From Uliginosibacterium sp. (lineage in GTDB: Bacteria; Pseudomonadota; Gammaproteobacteria; Burkholderiales; Rhodocyclaceae), in the NCBI GenBank assembly GCA_016718265.1, contig JADKDZ010000010.1, forward strand, positions 62,001 through 126,000: a stretch of DNA of 64,000 nucleotides, in the 5' to 3' direction. Below the pieces are notes generated by a model, which worked only from the letters and a program-made list of their open reading frames with translations, made no database searches and was not told the origin of the DNA. Position numbers and translations under genes: made by a program. This document shows positions 18,970 through 28,380 of this stretch, one piece after another. The stretch's first letter is position 1. Each line of letters opens with the position of its first letter.

Positions 18970-21180
18970 ATGCCCAGACTCCTCGAAAACCTCAATGCGG
19001 AACAACTCGCCGCCGTCACGCTACCGCCGCAACCCGCGCTGATCCTGGCCGGGGCCGGCTCGGGCAAGACGCGGGTGCTGACCACGCGGATCGCCTGGCT
19101 GATCCAGAACGGGGTGGTCGGCCAGCACGGCATTCTGGCGGTGACCTTCACCAACAAGGCCGCCAGGGAAATGATGACGCGGCTTTCCGCCATGCTGCCG
19201 ATCAACACCCGCGGGATGTGGGTCGGCACCTTCCACGGCCTGTGCAACCGCATGCTGCGCGCGCATTTCCGCGAAGCCGGGCTGCCGCAGCTGTTCCAGA
19301 TCCTGGATACGGCGGACCAGCTGGCCGCGATCAAGCGCCTGCTCAAGGCGCTGAATGTCGATGACGAGAAGTACCCGCCGCGCGATCTGCAGCACTACAT
19401 CAATGCCTGCAAGGAAGCGGGCCTGCGGCCGCCGGATACCGAGGCCTGGGACGCCTTCACGCGGCGCAAGGTGGAGCTTTACGCCGAGTATGAGGCGCAG
19501 TGCCAGCGCGAGGGCGTGGTCGATTTCGCCGAGCTCCTGCTGCGCTGCTACGAGCTGCTCAGCCGTAACGAGCCGATCCGCCAGCACTACCAGGCGCGTT
19601 TCCGCCATGTGCTGGTCGATGAATTCCAGGATACCAACAAGCTGCAGTACCGCTGGCTGAAGCTGCTGGCGGGCTTTGGTACGCCGACGCAGGGGGCTGT
19701 ATTCGCGGTGGGTGATGACGACCAGAGCATCTACGCCTTCCGCGGCGCGGACGTGGGCAATATGCGTGACTTCGAGCGCGAGTTCCGGGTGGCGAACGTG
19801 ATCCGCCTGGAGCAGAACTACCGCTCGCACGGCAATATTCTCGATGCGGCCAATGCGCTGATCGCCCACAACACCCGCCGCCTGGGCAAGAACCTGTGGA
19901 CCGAGGCGGGCAGCGGCGAGCCGATCCGGGTCTTCGAGTCGGCGACCGACATGGACGAGGCGCGCTGGGTGGTCGAAGAAGTGCAGGCGCTGGTGCGCGA
20001 TGGTTCTTTGCGCAGCGACATCGCCTTGCTGTATCGCAGCAATGCCCAGTCTCGCCTGCTGGAACACCAGTTGTTTTCCTGCGGCATTCCGTATCGCGTC
20101 TATGGCGGCCTGCGCTTCTTCGAGCGTCAGGAAATCAAGCACGCGCTGGCCTATCTGCGCCTGATGGCGAATCCGGATGACGACACTGCGTTCTCACGCG
20201 TGGTGAATTTCCCCACGCGGGGCATCGGTCAGCGTTCGGTCGAGGCCTTGCAGGATGCAGCCCGGCTCTACAACACCAGTCTGTACGCTACCGTGCCGCA
20301 CCTTGCCGGCAAACCGGCCACCGCGATTGCGGTATTCGTGCGGCTGATCGAGAGCATGCGCCAAGCGACGCGTGGCCTGCCGCTCCACGAGGTGATCGAG
20401 CATGTCGTGCACGCATCCGGCTTGCGCACGCATTATCAGGCCGAGAAAGAAGGCGAGGATCGTCTCGCCAACCTGGACGAACTGGTGAATGCCGGCGTCA
20501 ACTTTGCGGCGGAGAACGGCGGCAGTGCGCAGATCGATGCCGGCACCGGTGAAGTCGTGGTCGCTGAAACCATTCTGGCGGACTTTCTCGCCCACGCGTC
20601 TCTCGAAGCCGGCGATCACCAGGCCGATGCCGGGCAGGATGCGGTGCAGCTGATGACGGTGCATGCCGCCAAGGGGCTGGAGTTTGACGTGGTCTGCCTC
20701 ACCGGGCTGGAGGAGGGTTTGTTCCCGCACGAGAACTCGATCAGCGCTGACGATGGTCTGGAAGAAGAGCGCCGTTTGATGTACGTGGCGATCACCCGCG
20801 CGCGCAAGCGCCTCAACATCACCTTCGCGCAGAGCCGCATGCTGCATGGCCAGACGCGCTATGCCTTCAAGAGCCGCTTCATTGACGAGATTCCGGACAA
20901 GCTGCTCAAGTGGCTGAGCCCGCGCACGCAAGCGGCGCCCGTGCGCAGCAGCCATTACGCGCCGCCGCACGCCAGTGCGCCCGCCGGCCACTATCCCCGT
21001 CAGGCGAACCGCGATCTGGGCGGCTGGCGCATCGGCCAGAGCGTGCGCCACGCGCGCTTTGGCGAGGGCATCATCGTCTCGGCCGAAGGCAGCGGTACGG
21101 ATGCCAAGCTGCAGATCAACTTCGGCTCGGCAGGCATGAAGTGGCTGCTGATGAGCGTGGCCAAGCTGGAAGCGGTGTAA
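18970..21180 (+). CDS. uvrD: ATP-dependent DNA helicase UvrD (helicase II)
   Basis: A superfamily 1A 3'-5' helicase of about 736 residues. Motifs in order are Walker A AGAGSGKT, TFTNKAAREM (Ia), VGTFHGLC, the Walker B VLVDEFQDTNKLQY, GDDDQSIYAFRGA (III), LEQNYRSHGNILDAAN (IV), LMTVHAAKGLEFD (V) and VAITRARKRL (VI). The C-terminus (GWRIGQSVRHARFGEGIIVS and on) is the Tudor-like domain of UvrD that contacts RNA polymerase. It unwinds DNA in mismatch and nucleotide excision repair. The ATG at 18970 gives the family beginning MPRLLENLNAEQ; a GTG at 18958 would add four residues. The Nudix gene follows 10 bases later. Confidence 0.93.
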   Translation: MPRLLENLNAEQLAAVTLPPQPALILAGAGSGKTRVLTTRIAWLIQNGVVGQHGILAVTFTNKAAREMMTRLSAMLPINTRGMWVGTFHGLCNRMLRAHFREAGLPQLFQILDTADQLAAIKRLLKALNVDDEKYPPRDLQHYINACKEAGLRPPDTEAWDAFTRRKVELYAEYEAQCQREGVVDFAELLLRCYELLSRNEPIRQHYQARFRHVLVDEFQDTNKLQYRWLKLLAGFGTPTQGAVFAVGDDDQSIYAFRGADVGNMRDFEREFRVANVIRLEQNYRSHGNILDAANALIAHNTRRLGKNLWTEAGSGEPIRVFESATDMDEARWVVEEVQALVRDGSLRSDIALLYRSNAQSRLLEHQLFSCGIPYRVYGGLRFFERQEIKHALAYLRLMANPDDDTAFSRVVNFPTRGIGQRSVEALQDAARLYNTSLYATVPHLAGKPATAIAVFVRLIESMRQATRGLPLHEVIEHVVHASGLRTHYQAEKEGEDRLANLDELVNAGVNFAAENGGSAQIDAGTGEVVVAETILADFLAHASLEAGDHQADAGQDAVQLMTVHAAKGLEFDVVCLTGLEEGLFPHENSISADDGLEEERRLMYVAITRARKRLNITFAQSRMLHGQTRYAFKSRFIDEIPDKLLKWLSPRTQAAPVRSSHYAPPHASAPAGHYPRQANRDLGGWRIGQSVRHARFGEGIIVSAEGSGTDAKLQINFGSAGMKWLLMSVAKLEAV

Positions 21181-21190
21181 GGGAGGCGCG

Positions 21191-21733
21191 ATGAGCCAGG
21201 CCGAGATCACGACCACGGCATCCGAAGTGGTGTATCGCAATCGCTGGATGACGGTGCGCGAGGACCGGATCCTGCGGGCCAATGGCCAACCTGGGCTCTA
21301 CGGCGTGGTCGAGAAACCGGATTTCACGGTGATTGCCGCGGTCGAGCGCGGGCAGATTTATCTTGTCGAGCAATACCGTTACCCGGTGCAGGGGCGGTAT
21401 TGGGAGCTGCCGCAGGGCTCGCATGAAGACGGCGGCCTGACACCGCAGGAACTTGCGGCCGCCGAGTTGCGCGAGGAAACCGGCCTGGTGGCGGGCTCCT
21501 TGCAGCCTGTGGGGCATCTTTTCGTGGCGGTCGGATACTCGACGCAGGGCTACAACATTTTCTTCGCGACCGATCTGGTGCAGCATGCGCCAGCGCGTGA
21601 GCCGGAGGAATCAGACCTGATCGTGCGCGCCTTCCCGATTGACGAGGTGGCGCAGATGATCATCGATGGCGTGATCAAGGATGCGACGGCGGTCGCGACC
21701 TTCGGCCTGCTCAAGCTCAAAGGCCTGATCTGA
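21191..21733 (+). CDS. Nudix hydrolase, ADP-ribose pyrophosphatase-like
   Basis: A 180-residue Nudix protein. The core has VEQYRYPVQGRYWELPQGS followed by ELAAAELREETGL, a Nudix box in which the usual first Arg of the REUXEE core is Ala and the loop is one residue longer than the consensus; the metal-binding glutamates of REET are present. Family members with this ELPQGS form hydrolyse ADP-ribose or related nucleoside diphosphate derivatives, limiting toxic metabolites; the exact substrate is not determined by sequence. GGGAGGCGCG lies just before the ATG, and the gene is tightly linked to uvrD, so they are probably cotranscribed. Confidence 0.85.
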   Translation: MSQAEITTTASEVVYRNRWMTVREDRILRANGQPGLYGVVEKPDFTVIAAVERGQIYLVEQYRYPVQGRYWELPQGSHEDGGLTPQELAAAELREETGLVAGSLQPVGHLFVAVGYSTQGYNIFFATDLVQHAPAREPEESDLIVRAFPIDEVAQMIIDGVIKDATAVATFGLLKLKGLI

Positions 21734-22246
21734 TCACTCGCGCACGCAGACGGCGTGCTGCTCGTCGCGGATGAGCCAGTTGTAGCTGCGCGGGCATTTC
21801 ACGCGGCGTTCGCGGCGGATGACGACGGTGCCCTGGCGCTCGGTGAGCTGGTGGGTGCAGCTCGTTTTCGATTCGTCATGCAGGCCGATGTAGTGCAGTC
21901 GCGCCGCTTCTTCACGCGTGGTCCAGGACCAGAGCTTCTTGGTGGCCACGTAGGCGCTGGTGTCCGGCGTGTAGGTCAGTCCGCAGAAAAAGGTTTGCGA
22001 CAACATCTGGATGGCATCGGCCAGGGCGGCCTGCTCGCTGTCGCGCTCCGGGCCCGGCGTTTCGCCAATCACGAAGCGCCAGCTATGCCAATCACTCTGC
22101 ACCGGGTCGCGGCAGTCCTTTACGTCCTGACCCGCTGCGCGACAGACGACCTCGTCTGCCCGGCTCGACGCGCAGAAGGATAGTGCCGCAACGACAATGA
22201 GCAAATACCGGGCTGGGAGCATGTGCAAGACCAAGAGCGTTGACAT
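21734..22246 (-). CDS. Hypothetical exported protein with several cysteines
   Basis: A 170-residue protein with a probable signal peptide (LLIVVAALSFCASSRA, ending near residue 30). The mature part contains cysteines in VVCRAAG, VKDCRDP, FFCGLTY, TSCTHQL, VKCPRSY and HAVCVRE, probably paired as disulfides in the periplasm. I do not recognise a family. The in-frame ATG at 22222 (MLPARYLL) is an equally good start and would make a more standard signal peptide. The gene converges on the Nudix gene, the two stop codons being adjacent. Confidence 0.65.
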   Translation of the reverse strand: MSTLLVLHMLPARYLLIVVAALSFCASSRADEVVCRAAGQDVKDCRDPVQSDWHSWRFVIGETPGPERDSEQAALADAIQMLSQTFFCGLTYTPDTSAYVATKKLWSWTTREEAARLHYIGLHDESKTSCTHQLTERQGTVVIRRERRVKCPRSYNWLIRDEQHAVCVRE

Positions 22247-22355
22247 GCGCCTATCTTAACGCCAAGGCCGTGTCGTGCCGACGACCCGTGATGAATGGAG
22301 GTGAAATTTCCGCAGCGCAGTGCCTGCCGGGGAGCGGCAAGCCCTCACGGGGCAT

Positions 22356-22390
22356 GCCCGGAGAGCCAATCCCCGTGCGGCTCTTCAGGC
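22356..22390. repeat. REP-like imperfect inverted repeat, copy 1
   Basis: GCCCGGAGAGCC at 22356-22367 and GGCTCTTCAGGC at 22379-22390 form a 12-bp stem with two mismatches around AATCCCCGTGC. The same arms and loop recur near 44763-44793 and, with a different loop, as a perfect 15-bp hairpin at 36408-36448. It overlaps the 3' end of the DUF2252 gene. Confidence 0.6.
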
Positions 22391-23608
22391 ACCCTGTTGC
22401 GCGAGGGCCGCGGCGATTTCACCGGCGTCGTAGGCGTTCGCATAGGCTTGCCAGTCGTGCTCGACGCGGCGCGCACATTCTTGCGCGACTTCGAGCAGAC
22501 GGCTCCGCCATTTACGCTTCTCACCGAACTCGATCAATTCATCGGCACAGGCCGCGCTTTTTCGACCACTGCTGCGCAACTGGCTCCAGGCCAGTACTTC
22601 GGCCATGGTCTGGAGCAGCCCGGCAAGCCGGAGCGGGTCTTTCATGCTGTCGTTCAGATTGATGCGGTCATTGGTCGGCTGCAGCTCACGCAACACGTAG
22701 GATTTGCGTCCGAACTCGACGGCGTGCAGCGTGGCCGCCGGCACCGCCTGCATGAAGCTTTGTGCCTGCACAATGCGCTCGGCTTCGGAATGCCAGCGCG
22801 GCTCCGGGGTCACCAGGCACGGGGTGAGCGAGGAGGTCCGGGCAAGCTTCAGATCGAGCAGCGCGCAGTCGTCTGGCGAGCCTTGCCCGCGCACCAGGAT
22901 CACATAGCGCTCCAGGCCCAGGCTACCCAAGCCGCTGACACGCCGGGCCAGGTCGAGAACCTTGTAGCTGCGTGGATCAGGCTGGCTCGCGGCGAATTCC
23001 GCCATGAAAGCCTCGATCTTCGCGCGCTGCTTTTCACTCGCCGGCAGGGCTTTGTCCTTGTCGAGGACCAGCTTGCGGTGCTTGCCGCTTCGCGTGGTCC
23101 GGTTGTCGAGGAAGCCGGCGTGCGAGCGATGACGCAGGTTGTCGAAGAGCGTGCGGATATCGCCTTCGGAGGTGTCTCGTTCGACCCAGCGCGTGCCGCC
23201 TCTGGCCAGCGCGATTGCATAGGCGTCCAGCGTGTGATGCGCGACGCTCAGCGCATCGCTGTAGTCAAACCCCAGGTCTGCCGCTGCGACCAGAATACTG
23301 GCCAGCAGCCGCACGACCGGCCAGGTACAGGGCGCCAGGGTCGCTTCGTCGAAATCATTGATGTCGAAGTAGCTCAAGCCGTTGTCGCCCCGGTAGCAAC
23401 CGAAATTGCCGACATGCATGTCACCGCAGGTCCAGGCCAGGGGCGCGCGGTATAGCGCTTTGTCGTCTGGCAGCCGGGCGTGAAAGAGGTGGCAGCTGCC
23501 GCGCAGAAAGTTGTAGGCGTTACGGCGCATGGCGTCGTACTTCATGGCCAGGCGCTCGGGGTCCCGGTCCTGGTTGTACGCAATGATCAGTGAAGTGCTG
23601 TTATCCAT
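22385..23608 (-). CDS. DUF2252 family protein (kinase-like fold)
   Basis: A 407-residue protein beginning MDNSTSLIIAYNQDRDPERL. The motifs CGDMHVGNFG and YFDINDFDEA, separated by about 20 residues, are the hallmark of DUF2252 and resemble the catalytic and metal-binding loops (HGDxHxxN and DxxD) of aminoglycoside-phosphotransferase-type kinases. A small-molecule or protein kinase role is inferred; no substrate is known. There is no signal peptide or membrane segment. It is a single gene, with a REP-like hairpin at its 3' end. Confidence 0.88.
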   Translation of the reverse strand: MDNSTSLIIAYNQDRDPERLAMKYDAMRRNAYNFLRGSCHLFHARLPDDKALYRAPLAWTCGDMHVGNFGCYRGDNGLSYFDINDFDEATLAPCTWPVVRLLASILVAAADLGFDYSDALSVAHHTLDAYAIALARGGTRWVERDTSEGDIRTLFDNLRHRSHAGFLDNRTTRSGKHRKLVLDKDKALPASEKQRAKIEAFMAEFAASQPDPRSYKVLDLARRVSGLGSLGLERYVILVRGQGSPDDCALLDLKLARTSSLTPCLVTPEPRWHSEAERIVQAQSFMQAVPAATLHAVEFGRKSYVLRELQPTNDRINLNDSMKDPLRLAGLLQTMAEVLAWSQLRSSGRKSAACADELIEFGEKRKWRSRLLEVAQECARRVEHDWQAYANAYDAGEIAAALAQQGA

Positions 23609-23872
23609 GGGGGTGCTTTCCGTTCAGAGCGGCTTGCCGACGCTGTTCTTGTACAGCCCAGAGGTTACAGGCAATCGCGCGGATGCCGCTGGTCACTGAA
23701 ATGATCTGATTTGTCAGTGGTGTGATACTTTAGTCGTAAACAAAGACACATGCCAGCGTGATAGATGCCTAATTTTAAAAGGCTCGATTCGATGAATCAC
23801 TGCTTGGCGCGGGTAGAAATACTGACACAGCCGGGCGCGAACGCATCGCAAAGGCTGACTATCGGGGGATAG

Positions 23873-24598
23873 ATGCGGTATCCGGTATTGGCGGCAGGGC
23901 TGTTTGGCCTTGCGCAGCTGGCATGGGCAGCGCCCATGATGGCGACGACGAATTGGCCTCCCTATGTGGATGAAAAACATGCGTCCGGCGGCAGTCTGGG
24001 CAGCGTCGTGATGTCGGCCATGACACGCGTCGCGCCAGGCACGCGCGTGGCGTATTTCCCGTGGAGGCGTGCGGTGCTGACAGGCCTGACGCATCCCGAC
24101 TACATCGCCTACTTTCCGGAGTATGACAGCCCCGAGGTTCGCCAGCGCTGCGTGCTCTCACGCTCGCTCGGTCATAGCCCGGTAGGTTTTGCCTACCGCA
24201 CGGGCAGCGGGTTTGACTGGCAGGGCTTTGGAGATCTCAAGCGCTACCGTATCGGCGCGGTGGCGGGCTATGTCAATCAGGACAGCTTTGACGCCATGGC
24301 GCGCCGGGGCGAACTCAAGGTCGAATCCGTCAGTACCGACGCGATGAACATCCAGAAGCTGCTGGCGCGGCGGGTGGATGCCATTGTGATCGACCGTGCG
24401 GTGCTGGACCATGCGCTGGCCACTCAGCCTGCATTTGAGGCCCGGCGCGCGTCAATCGCGTTTCATCCACGCTTGCTGCAGCTTCAAACCCTCCACGTCT
24501 GCTTCCGCCCGACGCCCGAGGGGCATGCCTTGCAAGCAGCGTTTGACCAGGCACTGGAGGCCGCACTCCCGGCGGCGCGCGAGCCGGCGCGCAAGTAG
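23873..24598 (+). CDS. Periplasmic solute-binding protein, amino-acid-type (family 3-like)
   Basis: The 241-residue product begins MRYPVLAAGLFGLAQLAWAA, a standard signal peptide cleaved near AWA-A. The mature protein begins PMMATTNWPPYVDE, a typical start of family 3 binding proteins, and includes YRIGAVAGYVNQ and LLARRVDAIVIDR, which match the two-lobed fold (domain swap and R-x-D-A region). No ABC permease or ATPase gene lies next to it, so it may be an orphan receptor or sensor for a signalling protein. GGGGGATAG precedes the ATG. Confidence 0.78.
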   Translation: MRYPVLAAGLFGLAQLAWAAPMMATTNWPPYVDEKHASGGSLGSVVMSAMTRVAPGTRVAYFPWRRAVLTGLTHPDYIAYFPEYDSPEVRQRCVLSRSLGHSPVGFAYRTGSGFDWQGFGDLKRYRIGAVAGYVNQDSFDAMARRGELKVESVSTDAMNIQKLLARRVDAIVIDRAVLDHALATQPAFEARRASIAFHPRLLQLQTLHVCFRPTPEGHALQAAFDQALEAALPAAREPARK

Positions 24599-24874
24599 TG
24601 TTGGGGCGGCAACGTTGCTGCGGGACCGAGCGTGCGGGGCCTCGTCGCGGCGCATCCAGCGCGTCGGTCGAGGCCGGTAATGCGCCTATGCAGAAAGGGG
24701 CTGTTCCCGCGTACTGGGCATAGGGGAAGCGTTCGGGAGTCAGCAGGCGTTCCGCACGCAAGTGCTTAATTAGAAATGTTTTTCGATAACTTTACCGTTT
24801 GTCGGCGACTTAGCACTTTCGGTTTAGGTCTGGCTATCCTTCGACGGGTCTCCCCCCTTTTTCCGAGGTTGGCC

Positions 24875-27800
24875 ATGCGCACGTCCCCCGTTTCCCGCCT
24901 CCTGCTGGCGCTGTTCACCTCGGTGCTGATCTCCTGCGGCGGCGGGGGTGGCGGTGGCGAAAGTAGTAGTACGGGCAGCAGCGGTGGCACGACCCCCAGC
25001 GTGATCGACATCACCGCCCCTAGCGCCCCGGCCAGCATCCGTGCCGAAGGCAAGTCCGCCACCAGCGTCTCGCTCAGCTGGAGTGCCGCCAGCGATGACC
25101 AGGGGGTGACCGGCTACCAGATCTACCGCAACGGTGCCCTGGTGAGTGCCGTCCAGGGCAACCTGCTCAACTACATCGACACCGGCCTGATGCCGGGCAG
25201 CAGCTACCGCTACAGCATCAAGGCCGTCGACGCCGCCGGCAACCTCTCGCCTGCCAGCGCCGAGTTCCTCGTCAGCACCAATAGCCAGAGCACCCCGGAC
25301 GCCCAGGCCCCCAGCGCCCCGGCCAGCTTCACCCTCAGCAGCAGCGGTCAGACCAGTCTCAGCCTCGTCTGGAGTGCCGCCAGCGACGACGTCGGCGTCG
25401 TCGCCTACCAGCTCATGCGGGACGGCAACGTCATCGCCAGCCTCGGCGGCACCGTGCTCAGCTTCACCAACACCGGCCTGATCGCCGGCACCCGCTACAC
25501 CTACAGCCTGCGCGCGATTGATGCCAGCGGCAAAGCCTCGACGCCTGTCAGCCTCACCGCCACCACCCAAACGATCCCGACCAGCTCATCCAGCTCCAGC
25601 AGCTCAAGCTCGTCATCCAGCTCCTCCTCCAGCTCATCGAGCAGCTCGTCCTCCAGTTCGAGCAGCAGCTCATCGAGCTCCTCCGGCGCCGGCAGCTCCA
25701 GCTCCTCAAGCTCCAGCAGCTCCTCGTCTTCCAGCTCCTCCAGCTCCGGTGGCAACGTCGGCCTCGCCCCCCACGCCTTCTGGGTCTCCCAGCCGGTCAA
25801 CAAAGACGAAACCCTCCTGATCACCGGCGGCAACCTCGTCCCCGGCAGCACCCAGGTCGAACTCGCCCAACTCAGCGACGAAGACCCCGGCAACCCTGCC
25901 GCCCAAGCGCCTGCCATCAGCAGCTGGACCAGCCTGAGCCCGCACACCTCCACCGCCCGCAGCCTCACCGCCACGGTTCCGGCCAGCTGGAGCAATGGCG
26001 TCTATGCCCTGCGCCTCAAGAACGGCAGCGCCACCGACAGCATCCGCCTCATCAACACCCCGGACCCCTGGTTCGTCCAGGGCGACATCGGTGACGCCGC
26101 CACCCCTGGCGGATCTTTCACCGTCGCCGGCACTGCACTTGAGCGCACGGGCGCACTCGCCCCCCAGGCCGCCCTGGTTGCCAAGACCGGTGGCACTTTG
26201 ATCGCCAAGCTCCCGCTGGCGGAGCGCGTCACCACCAGCACCGGCTACGCCCTGCGCTTTACCGTCCCCAGCAGTGTCGCCGAAGGCGAATACCAGCTCT
26301 GGCTGCACAACGGCCGGGGTGGCAAAGCCGGCTGGGTAAGGTTCAGCACCTTCATCGAAGCCCCGCTCGATACCGTCTTCGTCAAGAAAGCCAAAGTCTG
26401 GCCCACGACCGTCTTCAACATCACCAGCTACAGCGGCACGGATGACGACAAGTTCGCCGCCGCGATTGCCGCGGCCAGTGCCAACGGCGGGGGCAAGATC
26501 ACGGTGCCTGCCGGCACCTACACGCTCACCAAGCAGCTCGTGCTGCCCCCATACACCGTGCTCGCCGGGGCAGGGCGGGACGCCAGCCTGATCAAGTGGG
26601 GAAGCGGCATGACCAAGCCGCTGTTGGTGGGCAAGGAGACGAGTCCTTCGCCCTACAAGCGAGGGACCTTTGCGATTGAAGACCTGACGCTGCAGGCGGC
26701 CGCTGATTTCCGCAACCGGGTGGTCGAGCGCACTTACACCCAGGAGCTGGGCTGGATCAAACGCGCAGCGATCAAGGCGCCCCAGTTTGTGTCGGAAGCC
26801 CTGTGGGACAACGCGCCGACGGCCATCTATATGGAGGAAACCCAGAACACCGTGCTCGACAATCTCGTGATCGACGCGCACAACTGTGTGCTGGGCCGGC
26901 AGCGTGTGTCTTACCTGCGGCTGCAGAACTCGTCGCTGACCTGGTTCGGGCGTTACCTTGGGGTTTCCGCACGCAGCCACAATCTGGTGATGGCCAACAA
27001 TACGCTGCTCCAGCGTGCGGGCACGGGGGACCCCACCGGCTTGAATCTCACAGCCTTCTACGGGGATCCGGACTTCTTCGGGCCGTTCAGCCGCGACTTC
27101 CTGCTGGCGCGCAATACCAGCACGCGGGAGGCGACCTCGATTCCGATCAAGAGCTCACAGGGCTATACCTCGGACGGCTCGAACGGCATCTACGTTGGCA
27201 AGATCGCGGCGGTGAGCGGCACGACGCTGACCCTCGCGGGCAAGACTGCGAGCCCGATGCGGTCGGTCGGTTTGCCGGTGATCTACTCCTGGGGCGGCGC
27301 CATTGCGCAGATCGTGGAGGGCCGCGGGGCGGGCCAGTGGCGCTACATCGCCTCCGCGACGCAGGGTGTCGGCAGCGTGACGATCGACCGGGCCTGGGAT
27401 ATTCAGCCCGACGCAAGCTCGACCCTCACGATCGTCGGTCTGCAGGGGCGGCAGTTGATGGTGGATAACGACTTTGGCGCGGAGCCGCAGTTTGACGATT
27501 TCTACATGACGCTCGACAGCATCCGCGCCGGCAACAAGTTCGGCACCACGGGCAGCCATTCGGCGATGACCGCCTGGGCCGGCAACGTATATACGCCGAC
27601 CGCGACCTTCACCGCCTGGCACTATCAGATGCTGGACAATCGCACCGTGCGTGGCACGAGCATGAGCTACAACTCGCAATCGATTGATCTGGATGACAAC
27701 GTGCATCACTTCCCGTATCACGGGGTTTCCGGTGCTTCGCACGTCTACCGCAACAATCAGAATGCAACGGCCGGCAGCCTGAGTTTATCGGTGCAAAGCT

Positions 27801-27988
27801 GGCAGCACCAGTTTGCCGATCTGGTGATTGAACGAAATCAGTTCGACAAAATTACCTTCGAGAACCACGGCACCAGCTTCCCCATCTCCTTGTCCGGGGT
27901 GCTGATGCGGCAGAACAAGAAGCCGGCGGGTACCGCAAGCCCCATCCTGCCGTCTGCCAATCTGGCGGGTATCAAGGTCGTGGATTGA
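24875..27988 (+). CDS. Polyserine-linker lipoprotein with two FnIII domains and pectate-lyase-like beta-helix (copy 1)
   Basis: A 1037-residue exported lipoprotein: lipobox VLISC with Cys21, then a Gly/Ser stretch. Two fibronectin type III repeats follow at about 46-135 and 140-228 (SLSWSAASDDQGVTGYQIYR and SLVWSAASDDVGVVAYQL). A polyserine linker spans about 237-292. A beta-sandwich region with WVSQPVNKDETLLITGGN follows, then a parallel beta-helix beginning FNITSYSGTDDDKFAAAI with ITVPAGTYTLTKQLVLPP, the start of the pectate-lyase-3/GH55-like superfamily. The protein is probably surface-bound and binds or cleaves a polysaccharide. The ATG at 24875 has GAGG upstream and gives the signal peptide directly. 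A frameshifted near-copy lies at 28381 and the 3' remnant of a third copy lies between. Confidence 0.85.
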   Translation: MRTSPVSRLLLALFTSVLISCGGGGGGGESSSTGSSGGTTPSVIDITAPSAPASIRAEGKSATSVSLSWSAASDDQGVTGYQIYRNGALVSAVQGNLLNYIDTGLMPGSSYRYSIKAVDAAGNLSPASAEFLVSTNSQSTPDAQAPSAPASFTLSSSGQTSLSLVWSAASDDVGVVAYQLMRDGNVIASLGGTVLSFTNTGLIAGTRYTYSLRAIDASGKASTPVSLTATTQTIPTSSSSSSSSSSSSSSSSSSSSSSSSSSSSSSSSSSGAGSSSSSSSSSSSSSSSSSSGGNVGLAPHAFWVSQPVNKDETLLITGGNLVPGSTQVELAQLSDEDPGNPAAQAPAISSWTSLSPHTSTARSLTATVPASWSNGVYALRLKNGSATDSIRLINTPDPWFVQGDIGDAATPGGSFTVAGTALERTGALAPQAALVAKTGGTLIAKLPLAERVTTSTGYALRFTVPSSVAEGEYQLWLHNGRGGKAGWVRFSTFIEAPLDTVFVKKAKVWPTTVFNITSYSGTDDDKFAAAIAAASANGGGKITVPAGTYTLTKQLVLPPYTVLAGAGRDASLIKWGSGMTKPLLVGKETSPSPYKRGTFAIEDLTLQAAADFRNRVVERTYTQELGWIKRAAIKAPQFVSEALWDNAPTAIYMEETQNTVLDNLVIDAHNCVLGRQRVSYLRLQNSSLTWFGRYLGVSARSHNLVMANNTLLQRAGTGDPTGLNLTAFYGDPDFFGPFSRDFLLARNTSTREATSIPIKSSQGYTSDGSNGIYVGKIAAVSGTTLTLAGKTASPMRSVGLPVIYSWGGAIAQIVEGRGAGQWRYIASATQGVGSVTIDRAWDIQPDASSTLTIVGLQGRQLMVDNDFGAEPQFDDFYMTLDSIRAGNKFGTTGSHSAMTAWAGNVYTPTATFTAWHYQMLDNRTVRGTSMSYNSQSIDLDDNVHHFPYHGVSGASHVYRNNQNATAGSLSLSVQSWQHQFADLVIERNQFDKITFENHGTSFPISLSGVLMRQNKKPAGTASPILPSANLAGIKVVD
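25585..25750 (+). repeat. Polyserine-coding DNA repeat, copy 1
   Basis: About 55 serine codons in a row, interrupted by Gly-Ala-Gly, using AGC, TCC, TCG and TCA in mixed order with repeating units such as AGCTCCTCC. The mix of codons keeps the tract from being a simple perfect microsatellite, but the AGCTC-rich text is prone to slippage and recombination with the matching tract at 29097-29262. Confidence 0.8.
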
Positions 27989-28041
27989 GGGTGCTCGGAG
28001 AGCCGCACCCACTGGACTTCTTCAGGCATGCCTTCAGCAGG
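27989..28041. repeat. 53-bp direct repeat after the polyserine genes, copy 1
   Basis: This segment after the first polyserine gene is repeated with one visible difference at 31505-31557, directly after the second. It contains GGGTGC/GCACCC flanking a CCCGGAGAGCC-like core related to the REP-like hairpins of this window. It shows that the duplication unit includes sequence past the stop codon. Confidence 0.75.
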
Positions 28042-28067
28042 CGATAGCTCGAAGGCCGCCCCGCGCG

Positions 28068-28298
28068 GGTAGCTTCACTCTGCGCCTGAGCAGTGACGTG
28101 GGCGGGTCTGCGGACATGCTGCTGGAGAACAATCAGGCCACCAATATCGTCGTGCGCCGGTTTGATTCCAGACTTCAGCGCAATGAGAAGACGGCGTATT
28201 CCGGCGTACTGATCAAGGGGAACCGGCAAGCGTTGGGAGTGGCTTCCACCGTCCAGTCGGTGGAAGGAATTCCCGCCGGGGTCACGGTCTTGCCTTGA
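28068..28298 (+). pseudogene. 3' remnant of a third polyserine/beta-helix lipoprotein gene
   Basis: The open frame reads GSFTLRLSSDVGGSADMLLE and continues to a stop at 28298. It aligns by eye with the C-terminal tail of the flanking genes: GSADMLLENNQ against HQFADLVIERNQ, and YSGVLIKGNRQ against LSGVLMRQNKK. It has no start codon or ribosome binding site of its own. It is therefore the 3' end of an older tandem copy whose body was lost or replaced by recombination between neighbours. An independent small gene is less likely. Confidence 0.65.
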
Positions 28299-28380
28299 CC
28301 CGAGCGGGTGTAACGGAAAGCGTGTGCGGAAGTCTTGAAACGGAAGAGGGCCTGTGTGCCCGGGAGAGGGGAGCTTGACC

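Noticed and set aside
25501..25995. Minus-strand frame rich in Glu and Leu opposite the polyserine tract
   Set aside because: It is the complement of serine codons (GAG, CTG, GAC) and is repeated opposite copy 2; it has no start signal or family match.
28098..28298. Independent small gene between the polyserine genes
   Set aside because: The text aligns with the C-terminal tails of the flanking genes and continues upstream of the only possible start, so it is treated as a remnant.
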